Numbered from the stretch's first letter, positions 34,101 through 43,392 are shown. The stretch is 64,000 nt of DNA from Aequorivita capsosiphonis DSM 23843 (GCF_000429125.1 NZ_AUBG01000012.1:1-64000), one strand, 5' to 3'. Translations and numbers: made by a program. The notes: a model not told the origin generated them from the sequence alone.

Positions 34101-35516
34101 ATGAAAATTTATAAATTGATTATTTTAGGAATTCTTTTATTCTTTGGAACACTGATGACGGTGGAGGCGCAGGATGTAAATATTGTTGTGCCTGCTCATA
34201 ATATTTTTAATCGAGCAGAATTCGTAACGATTCAAACTGTTATGAATGCCCAAAGAAATAAGAAGTGGGATAATCATAACGACCCAGCAATCTGGGCCAT
34301 AAACAGTCAAAATTTTTCCCACACCACCCTATCGGGAGTTTTATTAACAAATTCCGTGCTTAATTGGCAATTTGATAGCATTGGAGGAGAAGATTCTCCA
34401 CTCCAAGGGAAGGATGGATTACCCGGCTTCCAATCTTTCACTACTAGCCCGCAAGCTTGGTACTATCCACACCCTTCGGGAAGATATAAACAAGGAAACA
34501 TAACGTTCAAATTTAAAATGCTTGCCGAAGCTTTTTTAAATAATGCCTTTGTAGCTGGAAATTACTCCTTAGTTGTTACGCATAATTATGATAACGATTT
34601 TACCCCAAACTCCTTCAATTTACTAATTTCCATTCCTCAGACAATTTCTTGGCTTACGGCCAGCAACGTCAGTTATAAGGAAATAAACTCTTTGGAACAG
34701 TTCAGAGTGGCCCCCCCAAGCGTTTCGAAGGAACTGGGCGTTTTTGCTCTAGGAAATACCGTCAACTTTAAGTTATTTGCTAAAAGTGCTTCCTCCAACA
34801 TTCAGTTTACTTCATCAAAAGGAGTACAGGGAACGCGCAATATTTCCATGTTTAATCTTGGCGGCAACAACGCAAAAATAGCAACTTTACCGCTCACTGC
34901 TAGCTGGAAAGATTTTACTCAGGGCAATAGCTTCCATGTTGAAAACGGCAATAGAAATGAATTTGAACTAAATCTTTCCGTATCCCAATCAGATTTTAAA
35001 AATCAATTTTTCGAGGCGGGAACCTATAAATTTCAGATAAATCTAAATGCAAAAAGCACAGATAACACCACTGCTTCACAACAGAATATCGACTTCACAT
35101 TAAAGGTACTTCCGCTTTCAGAAATAACCATTCCCACCTCGGGCAGTGCAGTTAATTTTGAATTTAACACCATAGCTCATTATCAAAATGGGCAGTCAAA
35201 ATTAATTCCGAATCAATTAAGGATCTCAAATAATGAAACCTATGAGCTGTACGTTAAAACAGATGTACCTTTTTTTAGAAAATCTGGTGTCCAGTCTGAT
35301 GTAGCATCCAGTATTTTGCAAGTGGGCGTAGAAGGAGAATCACCAAATGTTTCCCTGTCTCCTACTTCCCAAAAAATTATTGCCAATGGAACACCCATTC
35401 TCGATAAAAATTTGAATATTAAATATACCATTTCCCCTATTGCCGCCCAATCATTGGTGGCGAAGGAAAAAGACACTTATTCTATTAACGTTATATACAG
35501 TTTTACCGCACTATAA
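34101..35516 (+). CDS. Multi-domain adhesin with C-terminal pilin-like domain
   Basis: This 471-residue secreted protein has the signal peptide MKIYKLIILGILLFFGTLMT, ending VEAQ. It appears to have three tandem beta domains, two of them ending in AGNYSLVV (about 155) and AGTYKFQI (about 315). The last domain (about 345-471) aligns block by block with the three pilins: SEITIPTSGSAVNFEFNT, LIPNQLRISNNETYELYVKT, NLNIKYTISP and a terminal IYSFTAL like the pilins' TYTATAL. It is last in the structural cluster, the place of the tip adhesin CfaE in CFA/I operons. What it binds is unknown. Confidence 0.55.
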   Translation: MKIYKLIILGILLFFGTLMTVEAQDVNIVVPAHNIFNRAEFVTIQTVMNAQRNKKWDNHNDPAIWAINSQNFSHTTLSGVLLTNSVLNWQFDSIGGEDSPLQGKDGLPGFQSFTTSPQAWYYPHPSGRYKQGNITFKFKMLAEAFLNNAFVAGNYSLVVTHNYDNDFTPNSFNLLISIPQTISWLTASNVSYKEINSLEQFRVAPPSVSKELGVFALGNTVNFKLFAKSASSNIQFTSSKGVQGTRNISMFNLGGNNAKIATLPLTASWKDFTQGNSFHVENGNRNEFELNLSVSQSDFKNQFFEAGTYKFQINLNAKSTDNTTASQQNIDFTLKVLPLSEITIPTSGSAVNFEFNTIAHYQNGQSKLIPNQLRISNNETYELYVKTDVPFFRKSGVQSDVASSILQVGVEGESPNVSLSPTSQKIIANGTPILDKNLNIKYTISPIAAQSLVAKEKDTYSINVIYSFTAL

Positions 35517-35548
35517 AATATTTCTCAAAAATTCATCATCCCAAAACA

Positions 35549-38326
35549 ATGGCAAAACCGAACTCTCAGTCCCCAGCAACTCCACAACAGTTAATCGATC
35601 GATTCGAAACTCTTAGCGATCGCTATACAGACACCTTTCAGTTTTTAGTTGACTCTGTAGCAGAATTGACAGATGTCGCTTTGTGTACTGTTGTCTTTTT
35701 TGAGGAAGGCGATTCGTATGTTTTGGCCTCTTCCAACGATTCCGTTTTAAAAATATGGCCGAAAGGTTCATACAATCCTGAAGAGTTTATTGATAAGCAC
35801 AACTTAGAGTTTAAACGATCAACTTCTACCTTGTGTGATATAGATGTGAAATTTTGGAAATCTCAATTTATACTTAATTCAGAAGACCAACACGTTGCGA
35901 CACTAAACATCATTGACAACAAAGAACGAACCTTTACAGAATCTGATGACAAAACGCTTCAAAAAGCGGCAGCGCAGATTACAAAATGGATATTGAGCAA
36001 AGAAAAGGAACAGCGATTAGAAAAACACGATCATCTATTTCAACTTTCAAGCGATCTCATAGGGATTGTGAGCTTCGAGGGAAAGTTTCTGAAGCTGAAC
36101 CCGGCATTTTCCAAAACCTTAGGCTGGACAGATGCAGAATTTATGGCATCGCCTTTTATCAATTTTATTGATCGCGAGGATAGAAGAGCCACTGTAGAAG
36201 TGATGCAGAAACTCACAACAGGTAAACCAGTTGTCAACTTTACGAATCGATATCATACTAAAGAAGGCGGAGTTAAGTGGATAGAATGGACCTGTATTCC
36301 TGAAACAGAAACTAAATTGATATTTGTTATAGGTCGCGATGTAACCGAATTTGTAAAACGCGAGGAGCTTCTAAAAAAGAGCGAGCAAAAGTTTTATCGA
36401 CTTTTTAATAACATTGAAGGCATCTTGAGTGTTCACGACCTGGAGGGTAACTTTTTAGAGGTTAATCCCGCCGGACTTAAAGCCTCCGGTTATTCTCAAG
36501 AAGAAATGCAGAAATCCACTTTGTTTGATCTGATCGATCCTGAAAAACACGGGCAGATACAAGCTTATTTGCAGGCAGTACAACACTATGAACATGCTTC
36601 GGGAGAAATGGCTATTATCAAAAAAAATGGGGAAAAAGCGATCTGGTATTTTACAAGTGCCTTAGATGAAGATGCAGAAGGAAACAAACAAGTTTTGGCG
36701 AATGTGCTGGACATTACCGAGCAAAAGAAATTGGATTACGAACTTAAAAAAGCAAAAACCGAGGCAGAAGAAGCGAATAAAGCAAAATCTGAGTTTGTGG
36801 CGAATATGAGCCACGAAATTCGCACTCCATTAAATGGGATTATCGGGTTTACAGAACTTGCCCTCGCAACAAATCTGGATGACACCCAAAAACAGTATTT
36901 AGAGATCATTAACCAATCGGGGGTTTCACTGTACAGTATCATTAATGATATTCTAGATTTTTCCAAAATGGAAAGCAACAATATGAAACTTGCCATTGAT
37001 AGAATTGAAGTGGAGGAAGTGGTTTCAGAAGCATTTAATATTGTGTCCTACGGAATAAATAAAAAAGGTTTGGAGATGTTGATGGATATTGATCATGACA
37101 TACCTCAATATATCTGGGCTGATGCGATGCGGTTAAAACAGATACTGGTCAATCTTTTGGGCAACGCTTTAAAATTTACGGAAACCGGTGAAATAGAGCT
37201 CTATATTAAAATATTAAATGATCACGGAAACGGAAAAATGCAATTGCGATTTGGAGTTAAGGATACTGGAATTGGAATCCACGAGAACAAACAACAAGAA
37301 ATATTCAATGCTTTTTCACAAGAAGATAGCAGCATCACCAAGCGTTTTGGGGGAACAGGACTGGGACTCTCTATTTCCAATAAATTATTGGCTTTGGCAA
37401 ACTCTAAGTTGCAACTGGAAAGTGAGCAGGGAAAAGGCAGTAATTTCTTCTTTGATCTTGAATTCAAAGTAGAAAGTGAGGAAATAGAGAATGGCCTACA
37501 GGAAATCAAAAAAGTACTGATTGTTGATGATAATGAAAACAACAGAAAAATTTTGCGACGGATGTTGGAAATCAAAGGTATTGAGGTGGAAGAGGCCGAT
37601 AGCGGCCTCAAAGCTCTGCTGGTTATGATAGATCATCCAGAGTTTGATGTAATAATTATGGATTATCACATGCCCGTTATGGATGGCATTGAAACAATAC
37701 GGAAAATAAAGGGTCTAAAACCCTCCCCTACCCATGAACAACCTTTTATAGTGTTATACAGTTCTTCTGATGACGATCAGCTAAAATTAGCCTGCGATGA
37801 ATTGGAAATTGAGAGTAGGCTCGTAAAACCCATCCGCATGAAGCAGATGTATCAGATTTTGTCTGGACTCAAGAATGTTGCATTGGACAAAATCAAAACC
37901 CTTGACGAGATTCCTCTGGTGCCGAAAACTCCCGGTCTAAAAATTTTAATTGCCGAAGATAACGAAGTTAATATGTACCTAACAAAGTTGTTTTTACAAA
38001 GTCTTGTTTCTGAAGCCTTAGTTTTTGAGGCAAAAAATGGAGAGGAAGCAGTGGAGAAATATCTTCAAGAACAGCCAGACATCGTTTTAATGGACGTACA
38101 AATGGCAACTTTAAACGGTCTCGAGGCTACGCGAAGAATCAGAGCTACTGAAGCGCATATGGAAGTCCCCATAATTGCACTTACCGCTGGAAGTCTACCT
38201 GGAGAAAAGGAAAAATGCCTAGAAGCCGGAATGACCGATTTTTTAACCAAACCACTCTTAAAGCAATCCTTGGGTAATATGCTTTCAAAATGGTTGGGAG
38301 TGAAAATGAATCAAGGGGAAAGTTAA
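35549..38326 (+). CDS. Hybrid sensor histidine kinase
   Basis: This 925-residue soluble kinase has no membrane helix. The order is a GAF-like domain (about 15-145), two PAS domains (about 165-275 and 285-400), a HisKA domain with VANMSHEIRTPLNG (phospho-His about 423), a HATPase domain with NLLGNALKFTETG and GGTGLGLSI, and two receiver domains (about 655-775 and 797-917) with phospho-acceptors in IIMDYHMPVMDG and VLMDVQMATLNG. It begins 32 bp after the adhesin stop on the same strand, so it is probably co-transcribed with the pilus-like genes and may regulate them or respond to attachment. Confidence 0.9.
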   Translation: MAKPNSQSPATPQQLIDRFETLSDRYTDTFQFLVDSVAELTDVALCTVVFFEEGDSYVLASSNDSVLKIWPKGSYNPEEFIDKHNLEFKRSTSTLCDIDVKFWKSQFILNSEDQHVATLNIIDNKERTFTESDDKTLQKAAAQITKWILSKEKEQRLEKHDHLFQLSSDLIGIVSFEGKFLKLNPAFSKTLGWTDAEFMASPFINFIDREDRRATVEVMQKLTTGKPVVNFTNRYHTKEGGVKWIEWTCIPETETKLIFVIGRDVTEFVKREELLKKSEQKFYRLFNNIEGILSVHDLEGNFLEVNPAGLKASGYSQEEMQKSTLFDLIDPEKHGQIQAYLQAVQHYEHASGEMAIIKKNGEKAIWYFTSALDEDAEGNKQVLANVLDITEQKKLDYELKKAKTEAEEANKAKSEFVANMSHEIRTPLNGIIGFTELALATNLDDTQKQYLEIINQSGVSLYSIINDILDFSKMESNNMKLAIDRIEVEEVVSEAFNIVSYGINKKGLEMLMDIDHDIPQYIWADAMRLKQILVNLLGNALKFTETGEIELYIKILNDHGNGKMQLRFGVKDTGIGIHENKQQEIFNAFSQEDSSITKRFGGTGLGLSISNKLLALANSKLQLESEQGKGSNFFFDLEFKVESEEIENGLQEIKKVLIVDDNENNRKILRRMLEIKGIEVEEADSGLKALLVMIDHPEFDVIIMDYHMPVMDGIETIRKIKGLKPSPTHEQPFIVLYSSSDDDQLKLACDELEIESRLVKPIRMKQMYQILSGLKNVALDKIKTLDEIPLVPKTPGLKILIAEDNEVNMYLTKLFLQSLVSEALVFEAKNGEEAVEKYLQEQPDIVLMDVQMATLNGLEATRRIRATEAHMEVPIIALTAGSLPGEKEKCLEAGMTDFLTKPLLKQSLGNMLSKWLGVKMNQGES

Positions 38327-38421
38327 AAATAAAAAAACGAAAGTTTCGCATCCAAAAATCATAAGGCGCTACAACAAGTACAAAGAAGGGTAGCAGAAAA
38401 GATCAAACGAATATTTAAATA

Positions 38422-39144
38422 ATGAAATCGGAAATAAAAAAACTATCCGCTGAAATAGAACGCTTACAGAAAGAAAACGAATTAAAGTCAGGTTGGATCT
38501 CACTACTTTCGCACGATTTTAAAGAGGTTTTTGGAAGTTTGATCTGGTTAACCGAAGCAGTGGAAAGTGAGACCATTGCTAAAGATGATTTTTTTAAATT
38601 ATTGCCTAGAATACATCAGGATGCAAAAAAAAATCTCCAAACAGTTACAGATACAAACGAATGGTTTAAAACCCAAATGAATGGTTTTAAACCAGAAAAA
38701 TCAAATCTTTTGGCTTTAGACTTATTTATCAAGTTGAAAACGAAGTTTGAAAAAAAGCTAGCTGCCAAAAAAATAAACTTCCAATTTCAAGGAGATGAAA
38801 GTTTGGTTTTTAAAACTGATCCATTTTTAATTTTTGCCATTTTAGAAAAGCTTTTAGACAATGCCATCAAATATTCACATAGAGATAAACCTATTCACTT
38901 TGAAGCTTTTAGAACAAAAAACACTACAACTCTATCTATAATCGATTTTGGAGCGGGGATGGAATTAGAGATCCAAGAATCTCTTTTCACCTTTCGAAGC
39001 CCTGTTTTTAAAGGTACAAATGGAGAAATAGGTGCCGGATTAGGTTTGAATATTGTCAGAAATTTCGTATCCTTGATGCAAGGAAAAATAGAAATTGATT
39101 CTACCCACAATGTGGGCACCAAAATCACTGTTATCCTGCCCTAA
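38422..39144 (+). CDS. Small cytosolic histidine kinase
   Basis: This 240-residue protein has an N-terminal coiled coil (IKKLSAEIERLQKENELK), a HisKA-like segment with LLSHDFKEVFGSL (likely phospho-His31), and an HATPase domain with LEKLLDNAIKYSHRDKP, DFGAGMELE and GAGLGLNIVRNFV. It has no sensor domain of its own, so its input probably comes from another protein such as the upstream hybrid kinase. The response regulator starts 18 bp after its stop, so these two form a pair. Confidence 0.85.
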   Translation: MKSEIKKLSAEIERLQKENELKSGWISLLSHDFKEVFGSLIWLTEAVESETIAKDDFFKLLPRIHQDAKKNLQTVTDTNEWFKTQMNGFKPEKSNLLALDLFIKLKTKFEKKLAAKKINFQFQGDESLVFKTDPFLIFAILEKLLDNAIKYSHRDKPIHFEAFRTKNTTTLSIIDFGAGMELEIQESLFTFRSPVFKGTNGEIGAGLGLNIVRNFVSLMQGKIEIDSTHNVGTKITVILP

Positions 39145-39162
39145 ATCGAAAAATAAATTACC

Positions 39163-39798
39163 ATGCACACTGGCACTCGCATTTTAGTTGCGGATGATCA
39201 CGGTATAGTGCGTATGGGACTTGTGCAAGTTATAAAACAGCTTCGTCCCCACGCCCTATTATCTGAAGTAGAAGATTATAAATCACTTTCCGCTCTTATT
39301 TCCAAAGAAAGTTTTGAACTTGTTATCCTTGATGTAAACATGCCGAATGGTACCTTACAGCAGGCCATCGATTTTATTCATATAAAACAACCAAAATTAA
39401 AGATACTTGTTTTCTCTTCCCAAGATGAACAATTGTACGCCTTGCGCTATTTAAAAATGGGTGCGGATGGGTTCTTAAACAAACTTTCTTCCAAAGAGAA
39501 AATTGATGAAGCTCTTTCCGCAATGCTTCAAAAAGGTAGGTATATAAGTGAGGAAATAAGAGATTCCATGTTTTCACATACCCTTAACAAACCACAAAGC
39601 TCCTCCCCTCTTGAAACTTTATCAAACAGAGAACTTGAAGTTGCAAACAAGTTAGTTGAAGGACTGCCATTAAAAGAGCTCTCCAACCAATTAAACCTCC
39701 ATACCTCAACGGTAAGCACTTATAAAAATCGGGTATTTGAAAAACTGGAAATACATTCCATTCCTGAATTAGTGGAGATTTTAAGGATGTATGCTTAA
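39163..39798 (+). CDS. LuxR/NarL-family response regulator
   Basis: This 211-residue protein has a receiver domain (about 1-122: ILVADDHGIVRMG, phospho-Asp in LVILDVNMPNG, and conserved Lys in GADGFLNKLSSKEK) and a LuxR-type helix-turn-helix (about 148-205: LSNRELEVANKLVEGLPLKELSNQL and TVSTYKNRVFEKL). It is a DNA-binding output, presumably driven by the adjacent kinases. The conserved dyads at the pilin promoters are candidate targets, which is inference. It is the last intact gene of the co-directional run from 27872. Confidence 0.9.
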   Translation: MHTGTRILVADDHGIVRMGLVQVIKQLRPHALLSEVEDYKSLSALISKESFELVILDVNMPNGTLQQAIDFIHIKQPKLKILVFSSQDEQLYALRYLKMGADGFLNKLSSKEKIDEALSAMLQKGRYISEEIRDSMFSHTLNKPQSSSPLETLSNRELEVANKLVEGLPLKELSNQLNLHTSTVSTYKNRVFEKLEIHSIPELVEILRMYA

Positions 39799-39877
39799 TA
39801 AAAATGCAGCATTCTTCCTTTATAGCTCAATCCCAATTTCTAAGTAAACACTATAATTGGGGTTGATCACCAAGTAA

Positions 39878-40306
39878 AGCGTATCAAAAAAGAAGCTCAA
39901 GGAAGAAGAGTATGACGAAGAAATCTTTGTGAGAGGCGGCGTTTTTAAAAGGACCATTCCAAAAATAGACAACTATAGTTGCTGTATATCTGGTATGCGA
40001 GTAGAAACCACCAAAAACATTCAAATGATTGATGCTTGCCATATAGTTCCTTTCAGGCTTTCTAATGAAGACAACATTCCAAATGGCATCTCACTATCTC
40101 CTAACCTTCATCGCGCCTTTGACAGAGGCTTGATTACAGTGAACAATGAATATATTGTGAGAGTGTCACCAATTGTAAAAGACAACGACTCTAAATGGTC
40201 TATCTCCCAATTCGAAGGAACGGAGATTATTTTACCTTCAGATGCAAAATGCTTTCCTTCTCTTGAATCTTTAAGTTGGCATAATAAAGAAGTTTTCATT
40301 CTTTAA
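39878..40306 (+). pseudogene. Truncated HNH endonuclease (C-terminal part)
   Basis: The frame opens after TAA 39875-39877 and reads KEEEYDEEIFVRGGVFKR without an ATG; the first possible start is GTG 39929. The remainder has the HNH-type core CCISGMRVE, DACHIVPFRLSNEDNIPNG, LSPNLHRAFDRGLI, like the C-terminal third of restriction-type HNH endonucleases. Those proteins are, from memory, roughly 300 residues long, so the N-terminal portion is missing. It could still make a 125-residue nuclease domain from the GTG, but a remnant is more likely. Confidence 0.65.
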
Positions 40307-40584
40307 AATCTAACTTTCTAAAAAAATTGTTTGAATAGAAGTTATTTTTAGACAACTCGGCAACTGCAACCTTTTTATTTAGGACTGCAACCTTTTTGCA
40401 ACCCTTTTAAATTTGCAAACTACCCGAAAACAAAAAAAGCCTCTCCGTGTGGAAAAGCTTCTCATCGGTCTTCCCGATAGCTATCGGGATCAAACCACAT
40501 CCTCTGTCGCTAAAGCTTTAGAGGACAACACAACATTATTAAAACTCACTCTTGAGTGAGATGCCTTTCTTCAAAGGCATTAAG
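40307..40584. other. Gene-free stretch with palindromes
   Basis: I see no coding sequence. It holds a GCAACC/CTTTTT tandem (about 40365-40410), the palindrome TCCCGATAGCTATCGGGA at 40472-40489 (same family as 15527-15545), and a hairpin ATGCCTTT/AAAGGCAT at 40561-40580 just past the tRNA 3' end. Confidence 0.5.
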
Positions 40585-40658
40585 CGGTCTGGACGAGACT
40601 CGAACTCGCGACCCCCTGCGTGACAGGCAGGTATTCTAACCAACTGAACTACCAGACC
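40585..40658 (-). tRNA. tRNA-Asp (GTC)
   Basis: This 74-nt tRNA folds as a normal cloverleaf. The acceptor stem is GGTCTGG/CCAGACC with discriminator G. The anticodon stem CCTGC/GCAGG carries loop CTGTCAC, giving anticodon GTC, and the T-arm is GCGAG-TTCGAGT-CTCGT. The CCA tail is not encoded. No other tRNA lies beside it. Confidence 0.95.
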
Positions 40659-41095
40659 AAATTTTCAATTAACCTTTTCAGGTAACCCCAACAACAGTTG
40701 GGCAAAGTGAAAAATTGTTACCAATACATTTTGGAAACGTGTTCCTTGCTGTATTAAGCGGTGGCAAATATACCACTCCATTTGGTTCTAACAAACTATT
40801 TTTTGAAAAAAAATTATATTTTTTTAAGCACTCCATTTTGAAGGGAATAAACCTGAATTAATTGCCCTAAACTTTATGCTTAAACCCAATCAAAGCCTAT
40901 CCAAATAACTCACATAAATGCCATAAAGCCACTGTTTTAATAAGAATAGACTTCTCCAAATTTAATATCACCCTTTATTTTACCGCAACTTTAGCCTTAA
41001 AAAGTAATATACCCTCTACTAGGTATTTTACATTAAATATTCCATCAATACATTTGAAACTCACCTGCGATACGTGCAAAACAAAATTCAAAACC
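40659..41095. other. Intergenic region between tRNA-Asp and lipoprotein
   Basis: A/T-rich DNA without a convincing gene. It must contain the promoter of the minus-strand tRNA and that of the plus-strand lipoprotein, but I cannot pick out clear boxes. Confidence 0.4.
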
Positions 41096-41590
41096 ATGGA
41101 AAATTTAGTAAAATTATCGATAATGGCATTTTTTAGCATCTGTTTAATTTCCTGTGATCTTAGTTCAGACGATGAGTCCGACATGTCTGCTGGAGATTTT
41201 AAGGCTTCCGTTGCGGGAACTGCCATAGATTTTTCTGCAATGTCCGGATGCTATAAAGGCCTTTACGATGAATCTTCAGCGCTGTTTATTGATGGTGGCA
41301 CTTCTGATTACAGTAACGAAATAGATATAATTCTAGTGAACGTGACAGGAATAGGTGATTATATAGTAGGTGACTCTACAGAAAATTCTGCCTCCTACTC
41401 TTCAGTTTCCGATGATGGGCTGGTAACTAGCTATTACACGTTTGGAGAAGGCACAGGCTTAGTAAAGGTTACAGAATACAGTGGCAACCGTATCGCCGGC
41501 ACGTTCTCCTTCACCGCGATTAATAATTACGATGATGATTCTCAAATTTCAGTAACTAATGGAACTTTTAACCTGGAAGTGTCTGATTAA
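41096..41590 (+). CDS. Hypothetical lipoprotein, DUF6252-like
   Basis: I chose the ATG at 41096 because it gives a lipoprotein signal, SIMAFFSICLISC with Cys20; the frame extends to 41054. The mature part of about 145 residues is all-beta and low in charge. Its end RIAGTFSFTAIN... ISVTNGTFNLEV resembles the GTFSF(T/V)-(I/T)xxGxFxV pattern of DUF6252-type Bacteroidota lipoproteins, also seen in the protein at 50530-51324. Its function is unknown. Confidence 0.6.
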   Translation: MENLVKLSIMAFFSICLISCDLSSDDESDMSAGDFKASVAGTAIDFSAMSGCYKGLYDESSALFIDGGTSDYSNEIDIILVNVTGIGDYIVGDSTENSASYSSVSDDGLVTSYYTFGEGTGLVKVTEYSGNRIAGTFSFTAINNYDDDSQISVTNGTFNLEVSD

Positions 41591-41770
41591 TAAAAAAGTT
41601 CTAAACGCCCATTATCTTTGACAGAGTTTTGTAATATTTTAATCGGACACTAATGATTTCCAAACCAGAAAGTGCTAATACCTCAAGGGGATCAGAAGCT
41701 GAATAGGAAGTATTAAAGTAGAATCAAAAGTAATAATCTACTTGCCTACTTGCTAACAACTACTCTCTAC

Positions 41771-42700
41771 TCACCCGAACTTCTGTCGTTCCACTAAGTA
41801 CGTAGTCAAAATTTTATTAAAACTTTCGTTGATGTCGGTTAGCACATATTTTATTCTGTATTGGGCGCATCGCAATTGAAGCTCGGTAAAATAACTCTGT
41901 ATCGCTTCTTCGTATTGCTGCTTAATATTGTCGGCATACAGATTTATATGCTCACCAGTTTCCACATCCACAAAACGCTTTGGCCGGTTAGTGAAGTCGA
42001 AGTTTACCTCATGTTTTTTATCAAAAGTGTGAAAGAGGATTACCTCGTGTTTGTTGTATTTTAAATGTTGAAGGGCTTCAAAAAGTTTTTCGGCCTCGGC
42101 ATCACTTTGGAGCATATCGGTAAAAAGAAAGACCAAAGAACGACGTTTCAGTTTTTCGGCAATTAGATGTAGGTGTTCGTAGGTCTTCGTTTCTGATTTT
42201 TCATTTGAAGAAAGTAAGGCCTTGTTTAGATGTTGAAGAAGCATGTGATGATGCCGTTCACTCCCCTTTTCCGAAGCGTAAAATTCATATTTATCGCTAT
42301 AAATACTCATTCCAACAGCATCGCGCTGCCGTTTCATCAAGTTCATAATTGCCGCCGAAGCCAATACCGAAAACCCAATTTTGTTCAAGGAATTTATATG
42401 GAACTGTTTCAGTTTTGGGTAATGCATGGAGCTGCTATTGTCCACAATAAGATGGCAACGCAGATTGGTTTCTTCTTCGTAACGTTTTGTGTAGAGCTTA
42501 TCGGTTTTGGCAAAGAGCTTCCAGTCGATATGTTTGGTACTTTCTCCGTTATTATAGGTTTTATGCTCGGCAAATTCCGCAGAAAACCCGTGAAACGGAC
42601 TCTTATGAAGTCCCGAAATAAAACCTTCTACCACTTGTTTTGCAAGCAGCTCTAGGTTTTTAAAACCTGTAATTTCGTTTATTCCTTTTTCAATATCCAC
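41771..42700 (-). CDS. DUF58 family protein
   Basis: This 309-residue cytosolic protein has a vWA-like fold. It shows the DUF58 signature SPFHGFSAEFAEHKTYNNGESTKHIDWKLFAKTDKLYTKRYEEE at about 36-80 and a modified metal-site motif IVDNSSSMHYP at about 86-97. DUF58 proteins usually sit with MoxR ATPases and vWA proteins in systems thought to assemble or activate other complexes. No MoxR partner lies within this window, since the upstream neighbour is an intergenic repeat. Confidence 0.85.
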   Translation of the reverse strand: MDIEKGINEITGFKNLELLAKQVVEGFISGLHKSPFHGFSAEFAEHKTYNNGESTKHIDWKLFAKTDKLYTKRYEEETNLRCHLIVDNSSSMHYPKLKQFHINSLNKIGFSVLASAAIMNLMKRQRDAVGMSIYSDKYEFYASEKGSERHHHMLLQHLNKALLSSNEKSETKTYEHLHLIAEKLKRRSLVFLFTDMLQSDAEAEKLFEALQHLKYNKHEVILFHTFDKKHEVNFDFTNRPKRFVDVETGEHINLYADNIKQQYEEAIQSYFTELQLRCAQYRIKYVLTDINESFNKILTTYLVERQKFG

Positions 42701-42718
42701 GCTTCGATACTATTTTTA

Positions 42719-42852
42719 TTAAATCGCTATGCGATTTAATCAAAATCACTCAGCGACCTTTGTTCGGTAACATTTTTTAAACTTTCTTACGGTACAACTT
42801 TTAATTAATCGCTATGCGATTTAGCAAAAATCACTCAGCGGCATTTGTTCAG
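42719..42852 (+). repeat. Tandem repeat of about 49 bp, period 85 bp
   Basis: Two direct copies at 42719-42767 and 42804-42852 share AATCGCTATGCGATTTA, then CAAAAATCACTCAGCG and a TTTGTTC segment. Each copy contains the palindrome AATCGC-TAT-GCGATT. The repeats lie upstream of the DUF58 start codon, so they could be regulatory or REP-like. Confidence 0.6.
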
Positions 42853-42924
42853 AAATACTATTAAAGCTCTACAGCCATCCAATTAAACCAGTTTAAATGA
42901 GACTATAAATCTCAGATTCCCAAG

Positions 42925-43392
42925 TTATTTTCTTTTCTTCAGAATATACAGATCAGACATCTTGCGATTAATCATTTTTCCTTTGGCGTCTAGCATCAGC
43001 AATTGGTTTTCCCCTACTTTATACTTTAACTCGCTATCTCCACCTTTAAGCGTTATTTTTGATCCAGTAGCATCCCAAGTAAAATTTCCACTGCTTTTAA
43101 ATTCATTATCTGTCTTAGACTTCCCAAGGTAGGTTTGGGAAAGTGTATAGGTTTTGTCGTCCTTGAGTTCCAATACGGTTTTAATTCCTTCACAATCTGC
43201 ACAAGGCGTGGTACCTTGATATATTCCAGCCCAATCCAGTGCGATTCGGGAATTGTGATCATCGATAACTTGGGAGTCGTCGGTTTCTATGTCTTTTACA
43301 GTTTCTTCTGAAGTAACCTCCTTCTTTTCGTCATTCTTGCAACTAAACATAATAGTAGCTGCTAGCACAAATAATAAAGTTATTTTTTTCAT
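42925..43392 (-). CDS. NlpE-like lipoprotein
   Basis: This 155-residue lipoprotein has the lipobox ATIMFSC with Cys18, a charged spacer, then an NlpE N-terminal domain (PF04170): DWAGIYQGTTPCADCEGIKTVLEL with the family's CxxC at about 63-66, YTLSQTYLG and SKITLKGGDSELKY. In Enterobacteria NlpE signals surface contact and copper or envelope stress; in Bacteroidota the role is not established. The gene is monocistronic. Confidence 0.85.
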   Translation of the reverse strand: MKKITLLFVLAATIMFSCKNDEKKEVTSEETVKDIETDDSQVIDDHNSRIALDWAGIYQGTTPCADCEGIKTVLELKDDKTYTLSQTYLGKSKTDNEFKSSGNFTWDATGSKITLKGGDSELKYKVGENQLLMLDAKGKMINRKMSDLYILKKRK

